From Paenibacillus sp. OVF10 (GTDB lineage Bacteria; Bacillota; Bacilli; Paenibacillales; Paenibacillaceae): DNA of 64,000 nucleotides. The stretch is taken from NCBI GenBank assembly GCA_022836915.1, contig CP094668.1, forward strand, positions 6,200,001 to 6,264,000, read 5' to 3'. The translations under genes were made by a program, and so were the position numbers. The notes beneath the pieces were generated by a model. It saw nothing but the letters and a program-made list of their open reading frames with translations. It was not told the origin of the DNA and made no database searches. Positions within the stretch are counted from its first letter, which is position 1; every line of letters begins with the position of its first letter. Of the stretch, positions 47,616 to 57,044 are shown one piece after another.

Positions 47616-49172
47616 TTACTCGTCAACTCCAGCTCTTTCCACAATCTTGTCGATTATAGAAGGAGTTGTAACAGCCTCGCTCTGTTGAATGGCAACTGGC
47701 GCAGGTGTTTTAGACTTCGTAAGGCCTTTAATCAGCTGCTCTACATCAATGCCGGATACACTTTTGAGCATCTCTGGAGCGGTCGCCATAAGTTCAGTAA
47801 CATAGTTACTCACTCGTGCTGCACCTTCACCTTTACCTGTATCTACCACCGTCAGTTTATCAATAGATGCAATTGGCTCTGCAATTTTACCAGCCAGTTC
47901 AGGCAGCATTTTGACAATGATATCGAGTACAGCTGCTTCGCCAAACTTCTGGAACGCTTCGGCCAGTTTTTCCTTCGCTTCTGCTTCTGCAAGACCACGC
48001 AAACGAATAACTTCTGCATCTGCTGTACCTTTGGCAAGTTCTGCATCCGCCATGGCCTGACCTTCAAGTCGCTTCTGTTCAGCTGTTGCTTTGGCATGTG
48101 TTTCGATGGAATACTGTACAGCATCGGCTTCACGCATTCTTTTGGCTTTATCTGCTTCGGCAGCCTGCTCTACCGCATAACGATCCGCTTCTGCCTTTTT
48201 CTTCACTTCAGCATCATATTGTTTCTCACGTACGACGATTTCTTTTTCTTGGAGATCGATCTCACGTTCTTTACGAACGAGTTCAACCTTCATTTCTTCT
48301 TCTACCACGGTCTGTCTCGCACGAGCTTCATGGATATGGTACGCCTGATCAGCTTCCGCTTTGGCTGTATCCTGATCCCGTTTAAACGTGGCTACTTTCA
48401 GTTCTTTCTCTTTCGCTGCCTCGGCGATATTGGTATCACGCAGCAACTCTGCCTTTTGACCCTGCTCTTCCGCATTTGCCTTCTGAATACGTGCATCACG
48501 CATGGCTTCCGCTTCAGCAATCTCGGCATCACGCTTCACAGCAGCAATTCTCGGTTTACCGAGCGCATCCAGGTAGCCCTGTTTGTCACGAACATCCTTG
48601 ATGGTAAATGAAACAATTTGCAGTCCCATTTTCTTCAGATCTCTAGCTGCTACGCCTTGAACCTCTTGCGCAAACCGATCCCGGTTCCGATATACTTCTT
48701 CCACCGTCATTGTACCGAGGATGGCCCGCAAATGCCCCTCCAGTACTTCCTGTGCTTCGCTTCTCAGCGCTTCTACAGGTTTACCGATGAATTGCTCAGC
48801 TGCCGTAGCAACATCCTCTACAGCGCCTCCAACCTTGATAATCGCTACGCCGTCAGCAATAACCGGAACCCCTTGCTCCGTGTACACTTCAGGTGTGGAG
48901 ACATCCAGCTTGTGGGACAACAAGGAGATAAACTCAGATTGCTGGAATACAGGCAGGATAAATGCACCGCCACCACGAACAATCTTAATTTTTCGGCCAG
49001 AATCATCATCGGAGATATTTTTGCTACCCAGGAATGATCCCGTAACGATCATCGCTTCATCCGGTCCAACCGTTTTGTATCTCGCCCAGAAAGCCAAACC
49101 TAAAATTAGAATGACACCGACTACAACTATAGGAATCAGCAATACATCCCAATTCAAATTCAAATTATCCAT
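47616..49172 (-). CDS. floT: Flotillin-like membrane scaffold protein
   Basis: 518 aa. An N-terminal membrane anchor ('LLIPIVVVGVILILGLAFW') is followed by an SPFH/PHB domain (about 40-220) and a long Glu/Ala-rich coiled coil (about 220-420) rich in EA repeats. The Gly/Ala-rich tail ends 'IVERAGVDE'. Flotillins organise lipid domains and membrane fluidity with their NfeD partner. Upstream lies the NfeD-like gene, as in B. subtilis yuaF-floT; the pair is probably one operon. Confidence 0.95.
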   Translation of the reverse strand: MDNLNLNWDVLLIPIVVVGVILILGLAFWARYKTVGPDEAMIVTGSFLGSKNISDDDSGRKIKIVRGGGAFILPVFQQSEFISLLSHKLDVSTPEVYTEQGVPVIADGVAIIKVGGAVEDVATAAEQFIGKPVEALRSEAQEVLEGHLRAILGTMTVEEVYRNRDRFAQEVQGVAARDLKKMGLQIVSFTIKDVRDKQGYLDALGKPRIAAVKRDAEIAEAEAMRDARIQKANAEEQGQKAELLRDTNIAEAAKEKELKVATFKRDQDTAKAEADQAYHIHEARARQTVVEEEMKVELVRKEREIDLQEKEIVVREKQYDAEVKKKAEADRYAVEQAAEADKAKRMREADAVQYSIETHAKATAEQKRLEGQAMADAELAKGTADAEVIRLRGLAEAEAKEKLAEAFQKFGEAAVLDIIVKMLPELAGKIAEPIASIDKLTVVDTGKGEGAARVSNYVTELMATAPEMLKSVSGIDVEQLIKGLTKSKTPAPVAIQQSEAVTTPSIIDKIVERAGVDE

Positions 49173-49234
49173 TCCACATCTCTCCCCTTATTCATTCATG
49201 ATGAGTGCTTAAACTACTTAGGTAGTAAGAATAC

Positions 49235-49771
49235 TTATAAATCTTTAAGTACGTTTTCATCCCATTCCGACACACGCAGTACGCCATCTACAACATCCAC
49301 TACAACAACACGGGCTCCCGCCGCAATGGGGAGGTGTTCAAAACTGGATGCCGTTTGAATCGTACTACCGGATGCGAAGCGAATCATCACTTCGCCAAAA
49401 CCTTTTTCCGGCACCGGAATGGTAATTTCCCCAATTTTTCCAGATAACTCTTTCATTGAAAATGCAATCGAGACATCGCTGTTACGCATCGGTTTGATAT
49501 ATGCGAAGAATACCAGCATGGCTGCAGCAATACCTATAAGCAGGGATAATATTAGACCCGACATCGCACTTAATGAACTATAACGTGTTAGCATAATGCC
49601 TGCCCCACCGAAGGTTGTAATGGAACCAGCTAGCACAACGGGTTTGAAAAAATCAAGACCTGGCATTTCGAAGGCTCCGTCCAGCAAGCCGTCAATCAAG
49701 TCACCCAGCACAAGGCTGACAACCGCAAATATTGCTCCTCCGATTAGACACCCCCAATAAATTGTCTCCAT
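49235..49771 (-). CDS. yuaF: NfeD-family membrane protein, YuaF type
   Basis: 178 aa. Three hydrophobic segments ('WGCLIGGAIFAVVSLVLG', a central 'FKPVVLAGSITTFGGAGIML', and 'GLILSLLIGIAAAMLVFFAY') are followed by a soluble OB-fold domain (about 105-178: 'GKIGEITIPVPEKGFGEVMI'). Short NfeD proteins of this kind pair with flotillin. SD GAGGAGG precedes ATG 49771; floT begins 62 bases after its stop. Confidence 0.9.
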   Translation of the reverse strand: METIYWGCLIGGAIFAVVSLVLGDLIDGLLDGAFEMPGLDFFKPVVLAGSITTFGGAGIMLTRYSSLSAMSGLILSLLIGIAAAMLVFFAYIKPMRNSDVSIAFSMKELSGKIGEITIPVPEKGFGEVMIRFASGSTIQTASSFEHLPIAAGARVVVVDVVDGVLRVSEWDENVLKDL

Positions 49772-49967
49772 CCCCTGTTCCTCCTCTCCTCTGCCGCAAA
49801 TTCATCCTAACTGAGCATTCCACATGTAAATAAATACGTAGTTAACACCAAAATGTTTCAAAATCTTTCCTCAAATGTATTCTGGAGCCGATAATGGGTA
49901 TTATCACGACATTCTGTTCTTCTTGCTTCATGTTCCTCCATCATTCACGTTCGCATGCAAGACATAG

Positions 49968-50003
49968 AAAAACCGCAAGCCCCCATGAAGGAGACTTGCG
50001 GTT
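49968..50003 (-). terminator. Terminator of the alcohol dehydrogenase gene
   Basis: Minus strand: AACCGCAAGTC, loop, GGCTTGCGGTTTTTC; 46 bases behind the stop at 50049. Confidence 0.85.
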
Positions 50004-50048
50004 ATTGGACAACAGGATGTGTCCGTTCACTTGTCAGTGATTGTAAAA

Positions 50049-51212
50049 TTACAGAGATGCCTTGTAGATGGATACAACATCTTCCCGTTGCAGTTTCTTG
50101 AAGTTACCGAATGGACCAAACAGCATAGCTTTATCAGCCATTACGTCGATCTGGCTATCATCGATATCGTAATCTGCCAAACGGTTAGGAGCACCAATGG
50201 ATGTCCAGAATTTGCTGAGCGCATCAATACCTTCTTCGGCAATCTGTCTGTCCGACTTGCCTTCAGGATTCACTTCGAACACATTAATTGCCAGACGTTT
50301 GAATCGGTCCACATTGACATCCAGGTTATGTTTCATCCAGTGCGGGAACAAGATCGCCAGTCCACCGCCGTGTGGGATATCATATACTGCGGATACCGCG
50401 TGTTCGATATTATGTGTTGCCCAGTCTCCTGCGAGACCCATATTCAGCACGCCATTCAGTGCCATTGTTCCGCAATACAGAATCGTTTCGCGCAGTTCAT
50501 AGTTCTCCAGATCTTCAACCAGACGAGGTGCTGCTTCCATAACGGTACGCAGAATTGTCTCACAGAAGCCGAGTTGAACCGGTGTGTTGGCATCCAGATG
50601 GAAGTAATGCTCCAATACGTGGGACATCATATCCACCATACCGTATACCGTTTGGTCCAGTGGAACCGTGTATGTATTCACCGGATCCAGGATGGAGAAC
50701 GCAGGGAATGAATAAGCGCTACCCCAGCCCAATTTTTCTTGTGTATCCTGATTCGTAATAACCGAACCGGAGTTCATCTCCGACCCGGTTGCTGCCATCG
50801 TCAATACGGTACCAAGCGGAAGAGCGTCTTGTGCAACAGCTTTGCGCTGAGCAAAATCCCACATATCGCCATCATATTTTGCACCTACTGCAATGGCTTT
50901 GGAACAATCCAGTACACTACCGCCACCTACTGCGAGGATCAGATCGATGTTATTTGTTTTACACAGGTCTACCCCTTTATGCACTGTAGAAAGACGCGGG
51001 TTAGGTTCGACACCTGCCAGTTCAGTCACTTCTGCTCCAGCTTCCTGAAGCAATCCGATCACTTGATCATACAGCCCACTGCGTTTGATACTGCCGCCAC
51101 CATATACAAGCAGAACCCGTTTACCGTATTTCGGCACTTCTGTCTTTAATGCTTCCAGTTGTCCTTTACCAAAAATCAGACGGGTTGGATTATAAAATTG
51201 GAAAGATCTCAT
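50049..51212 (-). CDS. Iron-containing alcohol dehydrogenase (butanol dehydrogenase type, YugJ/YugK-like)
   Basis: 387 aa from ATG 51212, with GGAGG eleven bases upstream. A group III NAD(P)-dependent dehydrogenase: nucleotide-binding 'AVGGGSVLDCSKAIAVGAKY' and 'TMAATGSEMNSGSVIT', and the metal-binding stretch 'GMVDMMSHVLEHYF' then 'VYDIPHGGGLAILFPHWMKH', which hold the iron-binding His residues. It probably reduces aldehydes or butanal to alcohols; the exact substrate is not visible. A single-gene unit with its own terminator. Confidence 0.94.
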   Translation of the reverse strand: MRSFQFYNPTRLIFGKGQLEALKTEVPKYGKRVLLVYGGGSIKRSGLYDQVIGLLQEAGAEVTELAGVEPNPRLSTVHKGVDLCKTNNIDLILAVGGGSVLDCSKAIAVGAKYDGDMWDFAQRKAVAQDALPLGTVLTMAATGSEMNSGSVITNQDTQEKLGWGSAYSFPAFSILDPVNTYTVPLDQTVYGMVDMMSHVLEHYFHLDANTPVQLGFCETILRTVMEAAPRLVEDLENYELRETILYCGTMALNGVLNMGLAGDWATHNIEHAVSAVYDIPHGGGLAILFPHWMKHNLDVNVDRFKRLAINVFEVNPEGKSDRQIAEEGIDALSKFWTSIGAPNRLADYDIDDSQIDVMADKAMLFGPFGNFKKLQREDVVSIYKASL

Positions 51213-51305
51213 ATCTATTGTCGCCTCCAATGGAGTTTAGAATTTTTAGTGCAACTCCAATTATAGTACCCCGTTTATAGAAAAACAAATCGATAGCCAC
51301 TCACT

Positions 51306-51892
51306 TTATAACAACCCGTTAATCTCCAAATGGGCTCGAAACATCTCGCTAGTAGAAGGCAAATCTTCAGGTGCTACCCATGTTTCAGGTGACCATAATC
51401 CAGCCTGTTTGAATGCCCGGGGACAATGAATAAAACACTCTTCCACATCTACAATGACAGCCGCACCAATCGTTTTTCCACTCCAACCCATACTGGCGAT
51501 AAACTCTTCGTCCTTGGTGATCGATGCTGTACCATTAATGCGCAGTACTTCATTTAGACCCGGAATCAAAAAAGCATACCAATACCTGGGTTAGACAAAA
51601 TGTTCAACAAGGAATCTATCCGCCGATTGCCTGGGCGTTCGGGATAGACGAGCCGGTATGTATCATACACTTTTACGAATCCCGCTCCATCGCCCCGTGG
51701 TGACACATCACTTTTCCCATCACGATCGGAGGTGGAGAGGAAAAATAATGGTGACATTGATAGAAAGTTCTGAACATGTGAATCCACAAATGAAATTGCC
51801 TTGTTACGCACATGTTCATGCGGTTCACCCACCATGCCTTGCAGTTCCTCAGCATCTGTAATCAACGGAATATTCAATGCCTTCTTTTCCAA
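51306..51892 (-). CDS. Pyridoxamine 5'-phosphate oxidase-related FMN-binding protein (frame broken at 51568-51573)
   Basis: About 195 aa after repair. A split-barrel flavin-binding protein of the PPOX-like group: 'FFLSTSDRDGKSDVSPRGD', 'YPERPGNRRIDSLLNIL', then 'PGLNEVLRINGTASI' and 'VDVEECFIHCPRAF'. The last resembles the MSMEG_1061/F420-or-FMN subfamily. The A6 run at 51568-51573 needs one more base to read GIGMLFLIPGLNEV. The substrate is unknown; no neighbour suggests one. Confidence 0.85.
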
Positions 51893-52003
51893 ATCATTAC
51901 CCCCATTCCCTCAATTCATTGCGGTACTCTAGGACTTCTCTCCATTATAACTGCCACAGAAGTTCATTCCAATGCGCACAAAAGACAAGAACGACTAGAC
52001 GAC

Positions 52004-52037
52004 AAGAACACCCGCTCATGATTGGGCGGGTGTTCTT
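52004..52037 (-). terminator. Terminator of the gal operon
   Basis: AAGAACACCCGC / GCGGGTGTTCTT perfect 12-bp stem with a 10-base loop, 13 bases behind the galT stop. The T tract is weak on the minus strand. Confidence 0.7.
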
Positions 52038-52050
52038 GGTTTGTAGACTA

Positions 52051-53649
52051 CTATTCAGTGTATCCCATGCTGCTTACAAAACGACGGAAAGCCTGGCGTC
52101 CTGCTTCATCATATTTGTAGACACCTGCATGTTCCAGAATCTCGGCAAATTTCAAGCCAACTTCCTGTTGGACAATGGCAACGGATTGTTCTTTGTCCAG
52201 GTTAGGACCAAACCGTTCAATCAATTCTTCCGCCCAGCCCAAATGTTTGTTCAACACATGATCAGAAGCTTTGGCGGCTTCAGCAAGTTTGGCATCTCCA
52301 GCGAGGATATCCGCGATACTGTCCAGTTCTTCTTTCAAACGACCTGGCAGGATGGCAAGCCCCATCACTTCGATCAGACCAATGTTTTCTTTTTTCAGAT
52401 GGTGCATCTCACGGTGAGGATGGAAAATCCCTTCAGGATGCACATCATTTGTACGATTGTTACGCAATACAAGATCCATCTCGTAGCCACCGTCTGCACT
52501 ACGACGAACGATTGGTGTTACCGTATTGTGTGGTACCTGTTCGCCGTCTACTTCACTGAATGCTTCAATATCCACAGCCGAATCACTGTAGACCTTCCAC
52601 GCTTCATATACAGCGTTACCGGCTTCAAGCAGCTCTGCAGGATCGTGTGAAGCCAGACGCATCACAGACATTGGCCATTTTACAAGACTCAGTGTAAGTC
52701 CGGGTGCATCCGCATGACGGAAGACCGCTTCAGGCTGTGCATTTTGAATGGCGAACGTATGACGACCACCTTGGAAATGGTCATGTGTCAGAATCGATCC
52801 ACCTACGATTGGCAGATCCGCATTAGATCCGATAAAGTAATGCGGGTACTCCCCGACAAAGGCAAGCAGTCTGCGCAGCGTATCTTTGGTCAGTTTCATC
52901 GGCACATGATCATGATGGAAAATGATGCAGTGCTCGTTGTAGTACACATACGGCGAGTATTGGAACAACCAAGGCTCGTTGTTAAGCTCCAGCGGAATAA
53001 CTCTCAGATTCTGGCGAGCCGGGTGATTCACCCGACCGGCATAACCTACATTTTCACGACACAGTTGGCATTTTGGATATACCGGTGGCGGAAGCAACTT
53101 CGCCATGGCAATTTCCTTTGGACTTTTCTCCGGTTTTGACAGGTTGATAGTAATCTCCATGTCTCCATAGGCCGTGTCCTGTGTCCAGTAGACGTTCTTC
53201 GAGATCCGATCCATCCGAATATAGTTGGAGTTAATTGACAAGTCATAGAATTGAGATGTAGCTGCCTCAATACCTTCCGTCTGCTCCGTGTGGCGGAATG
53301 CGCGTACCACTTCGGATGGGCGTGCCATCAGATGGCCCATGATTTTGGCATCCAGCAAATCACGGAATGTATCGCTATTTTCAGGAATGAGTCCAATGGA
53401 AAATCCATAATCAATCAACGTATCCAGCATAGCCTGTGGACCATCGGGCACAGTTGTGTCCAACTCGCCGGCATAAGGCTCTGAGAATCCGAATTGTTCC
53501 AGCAAGAGGTTGCGGCTATAATCCCAATCCGCTTCCTCGATTAATTGTTTCTGCAAGGCAAATGCAACCAGACGTTCAATGGCATGCAGTGCTTCCTGCT
53601 GCTCCGGTGTCCGCTCTGTGGCACCTGCTGCAATATGAGTCTGTGACAT
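52051..53649 (-). CDS. galT: UDP-glucose-hexose-1-phosphate uridylyltransferase (Firmicutes class II GalT)
   Basis: 532 aa, the long Gram-positive form. Swaps UMP between UDP-glucose and galactose 1-phosphate in the Leloir pathway. Conserved blocks are 'MGHLMARPSEVVRAFRHTEQ', 'IIFHDHVPMKLTKDTLRRL'-like (here 'IIFHHDHVPMKLTKDTLRR'), 'GSNADLPIVGGSILTHDHFQ' and 'GIFHPHREMHHLKKENIGLI'. SD GGAGG precedes ATG 53649, 14 bases behind the galE stop. Third gene of galK-galE-galT. Confidence 0.97.
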   Translation of the reverse strand: MSQTHIAAGATERTPEQQEALHAIERLVAFALQKQLIEEADWDYSRNLLLEQFGFSEPYAGELDTTVPDGPQAMLDTLIDYGFSIGLIPENSDTFRDLLDAKIMGHLMARPSEVVRAFRHTEQTEGIEAATSQFYDLSINSNYIRMDRISKNVYWTQDTAYGDMEITINLSKPEKSPKEIAMAKLLPPPVYPKCQLCRENVGYAGRVNHPARQNLRVIPLELNNEPWLFQYSPYVYYNEHCIIFHHDHVPMKLTKDTLRRLLAFVGEYPHYFIGSNADLPIVGGSILTHDHFQGGRHTFAIQNAQPEAVFRHADAPGLTLSLVKWPMSVMRLASHDPAELLEAGNAVYEAWKVYSDSAVDIEAFSEVDGEQVPHNTVTPIVRRSADGGYEMDLVLRNNRTNDVHPEGIFHPHREMHHLKKENIGLIEVMGLAILPGRLKEELDSIADILAGDAKLAEAAKASDHVLNKHLGWAEELIERFGPNLDKEQSVAIVQQEVGLKFAEILEHAGVYKYDEAGRQAFRRFVSSMGYTE

Positions 53650-53663
53650 AAGGTGTTCGCCTC

Positions 53664-54653
53664 CTAGTTTTTTCCGTAGCCGTCAGGACGTGATTGGTGC
53701 CAGCTCCAAGCGCTTTGAATGACATCTTCCAGATTGGTCCATTTCGGATTCCAACCCAGGACAGATCTCGCTTTTGCAGATGAAGCTACCAGCACAGCCG
53801 GGTCACCAGCACGACGTGGTTCCTGTACAACCGGAATATCGAGGCCAGTCACTTTTTTGGCTGTTTCGATCACTTGTTTTACCGAGAATCCTGTGCCGTT
53901 ACCCAGGTTGAACACATTACTGTTCTCACCTTTGCGAAGATAATCTACTGCACGCAGATGTGCATCAGCCAAGTCGCTTACGTGGATATAGTCACGGATA
54001 CATGTGCCATCTTCTGTTGCATAGTCGTCACCAAACACGGCGATGTGCGGGCGTTGTTTCAATGCTGTTTGCAGTACAAGTGGAATCAAGTGACTCTCTG
54101 GTTGGTGATCTTCACCAATTTTACCGCTGTCATGAGCACCGGCTGCATTGAAGTAACGCAGGGAAACGTATTTGATATCCTGAACTTTATCGAACCATGA
54201 CATCATGCGCTCCATCATCAGCTTGGTTTCGCCGTATACGTTGGTTGGCTCTGTACGATCGCTTTCTTCGATTGGCACTTTCTCAGGCTCACCGTAGGTA
54301 GCTGCCGTAGAAGAGAAGACGATGCGGCGTACATTCGCTGCATTCATCGCTTCCAAGAGACAGAGTGTACCAAACACGTTGTTGTCATAATATTTAACCG
54401 GGTCTTTCATACTCTCACCTACGAGTGAGTTGGCCGCAAAGTGAATAACTGCATCGATTGAATTCTCAGCGAACAGCTTCGCCAGAATTTCTTTGTCACG
54501 CAGATCCCCTTCATACAACTTACCGCCGAGCAACGCCTCACGATGCCCTGTCTGCAAGTTATCCAGTACTACAACCTCTTCCCCACGTTCCAACAATGCT
54601 GCTACCGTATGAGATCCAATATACCCTGCTCCACCAGTCACCAAAATTGCCAT
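53664..54653 (-). CDS. galE: UDP-glucose 4-epimerase
   Basis: 329 aa. Interconverts UDP-galactose and UDP-glucose with bound NAD+. Rossmann motif 'MAILVTGGAGYIGSHTVAAL', catalytic Ser/Thr region 'IVFSSTAATYGEP', Tyr-xxx-Lys 'YGETKLMMERM' and 'TCIRDYIHVSDLADAHL'. ATG 54653 follows the galK stop by one base, with its SD (AAGGAGG) inside the last galK codons. Confidence 0.98.
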   Translation of the reverse strand: MAILVTGGAGYIGSHTVAALLERGEEVVVLDNLQTGHREALLGGKLYEGDLRDKEILAKLFAENSIDAVIHFAANSLVGESMKDPVKYYDNNVFGTLCLLEAMNAANVRRIVFSSTAATYGEPEKVPIEESDRTEPTNVYGETKLMMERMMSWFDKVQDIKYVSLRYFNAAGAHDSGKIGEDHQPESHLIPLVLQTALKQRPHIAVFGDDYATEDGTCIRDYIHVSDLADAHLRAVDYLRKGENSNVFNLGNGTGFSVKQVIETAKKVTGLDIPVVQEPRRAGDPAVLVASSAKARSVLGWNPKWTNLEDVIQSAWSWHQSRPDGYGKN

Positions 54654-54654
54654 T

Positions 54655-55836
54655 TTACTTCGCCTCCTTCAATTCTTTAACACCGTCACCTACGCCGCAT
54701 ACATAAAAATCACCTTTGAGACTGGTACGCGCTTCATATGCAGCGCCCACTTCGCTTACAAAACGCTCGACATCATCTTCATGCACAAGTGATACGGTAC
54801 AACCGCCAAATCCTGCGCCAGTCATCCGTGCACCAAGCGTGCCTGGAATCCGCTGAGCTTCTTCAACCATAACATCCAGCTCATCACAGCTAACTTCATA
54901 CAAATCGCGAAGCGATTCATGAGAAGCGTTCATCAGCTTGCCAAAGGTTTCCAGATCGTTACCCTGCAATGCTTCGACCGATGCGAGCACGCGAGCGTTC
55001 TCTTCCACAACATGTTGTGCACGTTGTCTTACTTTCTCATCCTTGATCTGATCCTGTAGTGTTACGAACTGCTCTGGCGTCAATTGAGCCAGGTAATTCA
55101 GTGCAGGCAGCTGTTCCTTTAAGATGGCAAGTGCCTGCTCGCATTGGGAGCGACGTTCATTGTATGCCGAATCTACCAGACCGCGGCGTTTGTTTGTGTT
55201 ACCGATGACCAATTTGTAGGAGCCTGTACGGAAAGGAACCTTTTCGTACTCCAGTGTGTCACACATCAGCAGGATCGCGTGATCCTGAGCACCGTTTGCA
55301 ACAGCGAACTGATCCATGATTCCACAGTTGACGCCTACGAACTCATTTTCCGCTTTCTGGGACAGAAGCGCCAGTTGAACCGTATCAATATCCGATACAC
55401 CCTCCAGAGACTGAATCGCAAATCCGGTGAGTACCTCCAGAGATGCAGATGATGAAAGTCCTGCCCCGTTCGGAATCTCCCCGTGGTACAGGAAGTCGTA
55501 GCCTTTTGTTACATTTACGCCTTTGCCTTGCAATTCAACCATGACACCAACAGGATAGTCGGTCCATTCTCCGGTTTTTTCCTTACCGATGGAGGAAGTG
55601 TCTAGTACCCCTTCGTAAGACATGTTCGTGGAAGCCAGTTGCAACTTGTTGTCCTGACGCTCACGAATAATCAATGTTGTTCCGAATTCAAGTGCTGCCG
55701 GAAGCACGTATCCACCGTTATAGTCAATGTGCTCACCGATCAGATTCACACGCCCAGGGGCATGAAATACACGGATGTCCGCTCCACTCTCTCCGTACTT
55801 CTCAATAAACTTTTGTTTCAATTCAGTTACGTTCAC
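54655..55836 (-). CDS. galK: Galactokinase
   Basis: 393 aa, GHMP kinase. Phosphorylates galactose at C1. Galactokinase signature 'GRVNLIGEHIDYNGGYVLP' near the start, ATP-binding 'NGAGLSSSASLEVLTGFA', and C-terminal 'GARMTGAGFGGCTVSL'. The start is GTG 55836 with GAGGTG nine bases upstream. First gene of the gal operon; a promoter lies at 55879-55907, and a divergent AraC-type regulator starts at 55990. Confidence 0.97.
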   Translation of the reverse strand: MNVTELKQKFIEKYGESGADIRVFHAPGRVNLIGEHIDYNGGYVLPAALEFGTTLIIRERQDNKLQLASTNMSYEGVLDTSSIGKEKTGEWTDYPVGVMVELQGKGVNVTKGYDFLYHGEIPNGAGLSSSASLEVLTGFAIQSLEGVSDIDTVQLALLSQKAENEFVGVNCGIMDQFAVANGAQDHAILLMCDTLEYEKVPFRTGSYKLVIGNTNKRRGLVDSAYNERRSQCEQALAILKEQLPALNYLAQLTPEQFVTLQDQIKDEKVRQRAQHVVEENARVLASVEALQGNDLETFGKLMNASHESLRDLYEVSCDELDVMVEEAQRIPGTLGARMTGAGFGGCTVSLVHEDDVERFVSEVGAAYEARTSLKGDFYVCGVGDGVKELKEAK

Positions 55837-55878
55837 TGCTGGTGCACCTCGCCTCGTTGTTGTGGTTTTCTTAATGTT

Positions 55879-55907
55879 ATTATATAAGAAAGCGGTGCCT
55901 CTTGTAA
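55879..55907 (-). promoter_or_regulatory. galK promoter
   Basis: Minus strand: TTACAA (55907-55902), 17-base spacer, TATAAT (55884-55879). The poor -35 box suits a promoter that needs an activator. Confidence 0.6.
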
Positions 55908-55989
55908 TGCAACCATGTGTGTTTCATATGGATAAATGTGACCTTAAGGCGTATAATGATCGGAGCATCCCAGAAAGAAGGAAACAACC

Positions 55990-56964
55990 ATGGCAGATCA
56001 ATCCAACGGCAAGAAAGACCCTCTTGCATCTACTATCGAAAAAATACAGGAATCACCTTCCGGTAAAAGTGGAGCACTCAGTTATTCGGTTGCCTCCAAT
56101 CCGGTCTATTACGAGCAAGGCACACTGCATGTCCTGTTTGCGGGAGCAAGCCAGACACTTCCCGGTCACGCCCTCGGACCCAAACTGTTTGATTATTATC
56201 TGCTGCATTATGTAGAAAAAGGAGCGGGTACGTTCCGTACCGAACTGCACACCTACGAGTTATCCGCAGGTGACTGTTTTCTCATTCACCCCGGGCAACT
56301 GGTAAGCTACCAGTCTCATGCCCGCAATCCATGGCAATACCGCTGGATCGCCTTCACGGGCAGCCAGGCTGCCCAGCATGCCGAGGAGGCGGGATTCCGC
56401 CCGGAGAAGTCCGTTTTTCATGCCGGACCCTCGTGTGGAATATCCGATTGGTTATCCGTGATGCAAGATGCTTTTGCCGAGCGCAAAGAAAGCTCCCATT
56501 TCACATCACTGGGTACGTTATATATGATTCTAGCCGAAGCACAGAATCACCTTTCGCAGGGCCAAACCTTAATTCCCGGTGAATCCTCCATCCGACGTAC
56601 GGTGAAACAGATGATTCAGTATATGTCCACCCAATATGCCTATCCTGTCTCCATTGAACAAATGTCCGCGAGTCTTGGATACAATCGGGCCTATCTATCC
56701 CGTATTTTCAAACAGGAAACCGGACTGTCCCCAGTCACGTATCTGCTAAAACTGCGGATCGACAAGTCGCGCCAACTCCTGAGAGAACGCCCGGATCTGT
56801 CCATCGAACAGGTATCTGCCTCAGTGGGACTGCCAGACGCGCTGTATTTTTCCAAACAGTTCAAACGATTTCACGGTGAAGCGCCTAGCTTGTATCGAGA
56901 GAAAATACTGTCCCGCCCACTAAATCAGGGGTTACAGAAGAATGCTCAACAAAACAAACGGTAA
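55990..56964 (+). CDS. AraC-family transcriptional regulator, probable galactose operon regulator
   Basis: 324 aa. N-terminal cupin sensor ('FDYYLLHYVEKGAGTFRTEL', 'SAGDCFLIHPGQLVSYQSHA', 'PWQYRWIAFTG', about 65-125). C-terminal AraC DNA-binding pair of helix-turn-helices (about 215-315: 'VSIEQMSASLGYNRAYLSRI', 'LSIEQVSASVGLPDALYFSK'). This layout is that of MsmR/RafR-type sugar activators. Divergent from galK with a 153-base shared intergenic region, so it probably controls galKET. TATAAT near 55951 is its likely -10 box. Confidence 0.9.
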   Translation: MADQSNGKKDPLASTIEKIQESPSGKSGALSYSVASNPVYYEQGTLHVLFAGASQTLPGHALGPKLFDYYLLHYVEKGAGTFRTELHTYELSAGDCFLIHPGQLVSYQSHARNPWQYRWIAFTGSQAAQHAEEAGFRPEKSVFHAGPSCGISDWLSVMQDAFAERKESSHFTSLGTLYMILAEAQNHLSQGQTLIPGESSIRRTVKQMIQYMSTQYAYPVSIEQMSASLGYNRAYLSRIFKQETGLSPVTYLLKLRIDKSRQLLRERPDLSIEQVSASVGLPDALYFSKQFKRFHGEAPSLYREKILSRPLNQGLQKNAQQNKR

Positions 56965-56993
56965 GCAACTTAACTGACGGAGCCACGTAAGAC

Positions 56994-57035
56994 AAAAAAG
57001 GTGCATTCCGCCATTATGGCTAAGATGCACCTTTT
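56994..57035. terminator. Bidirectional terminator between the AraC regulator and the aldo/keto reductase
   Basis: AAAAAAGGTGCAT ... ATGCACCTTTT with an inner GCC/GGC stem; A and T tracts serve both converging genes. Confidence 0.85.
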
Positions 57036-57044
57036 GCACTTTAT

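Noticed and set aside
47595..48611. A 338-codon open frame on the plus strand opposite floT
   Set aside because: It is antisense to the flotillin coiled coil; its Cys/Phe/His-rich product is what the complement of repetitive Glu/Ala/Lys codons gives, and no SD or homology is seen.
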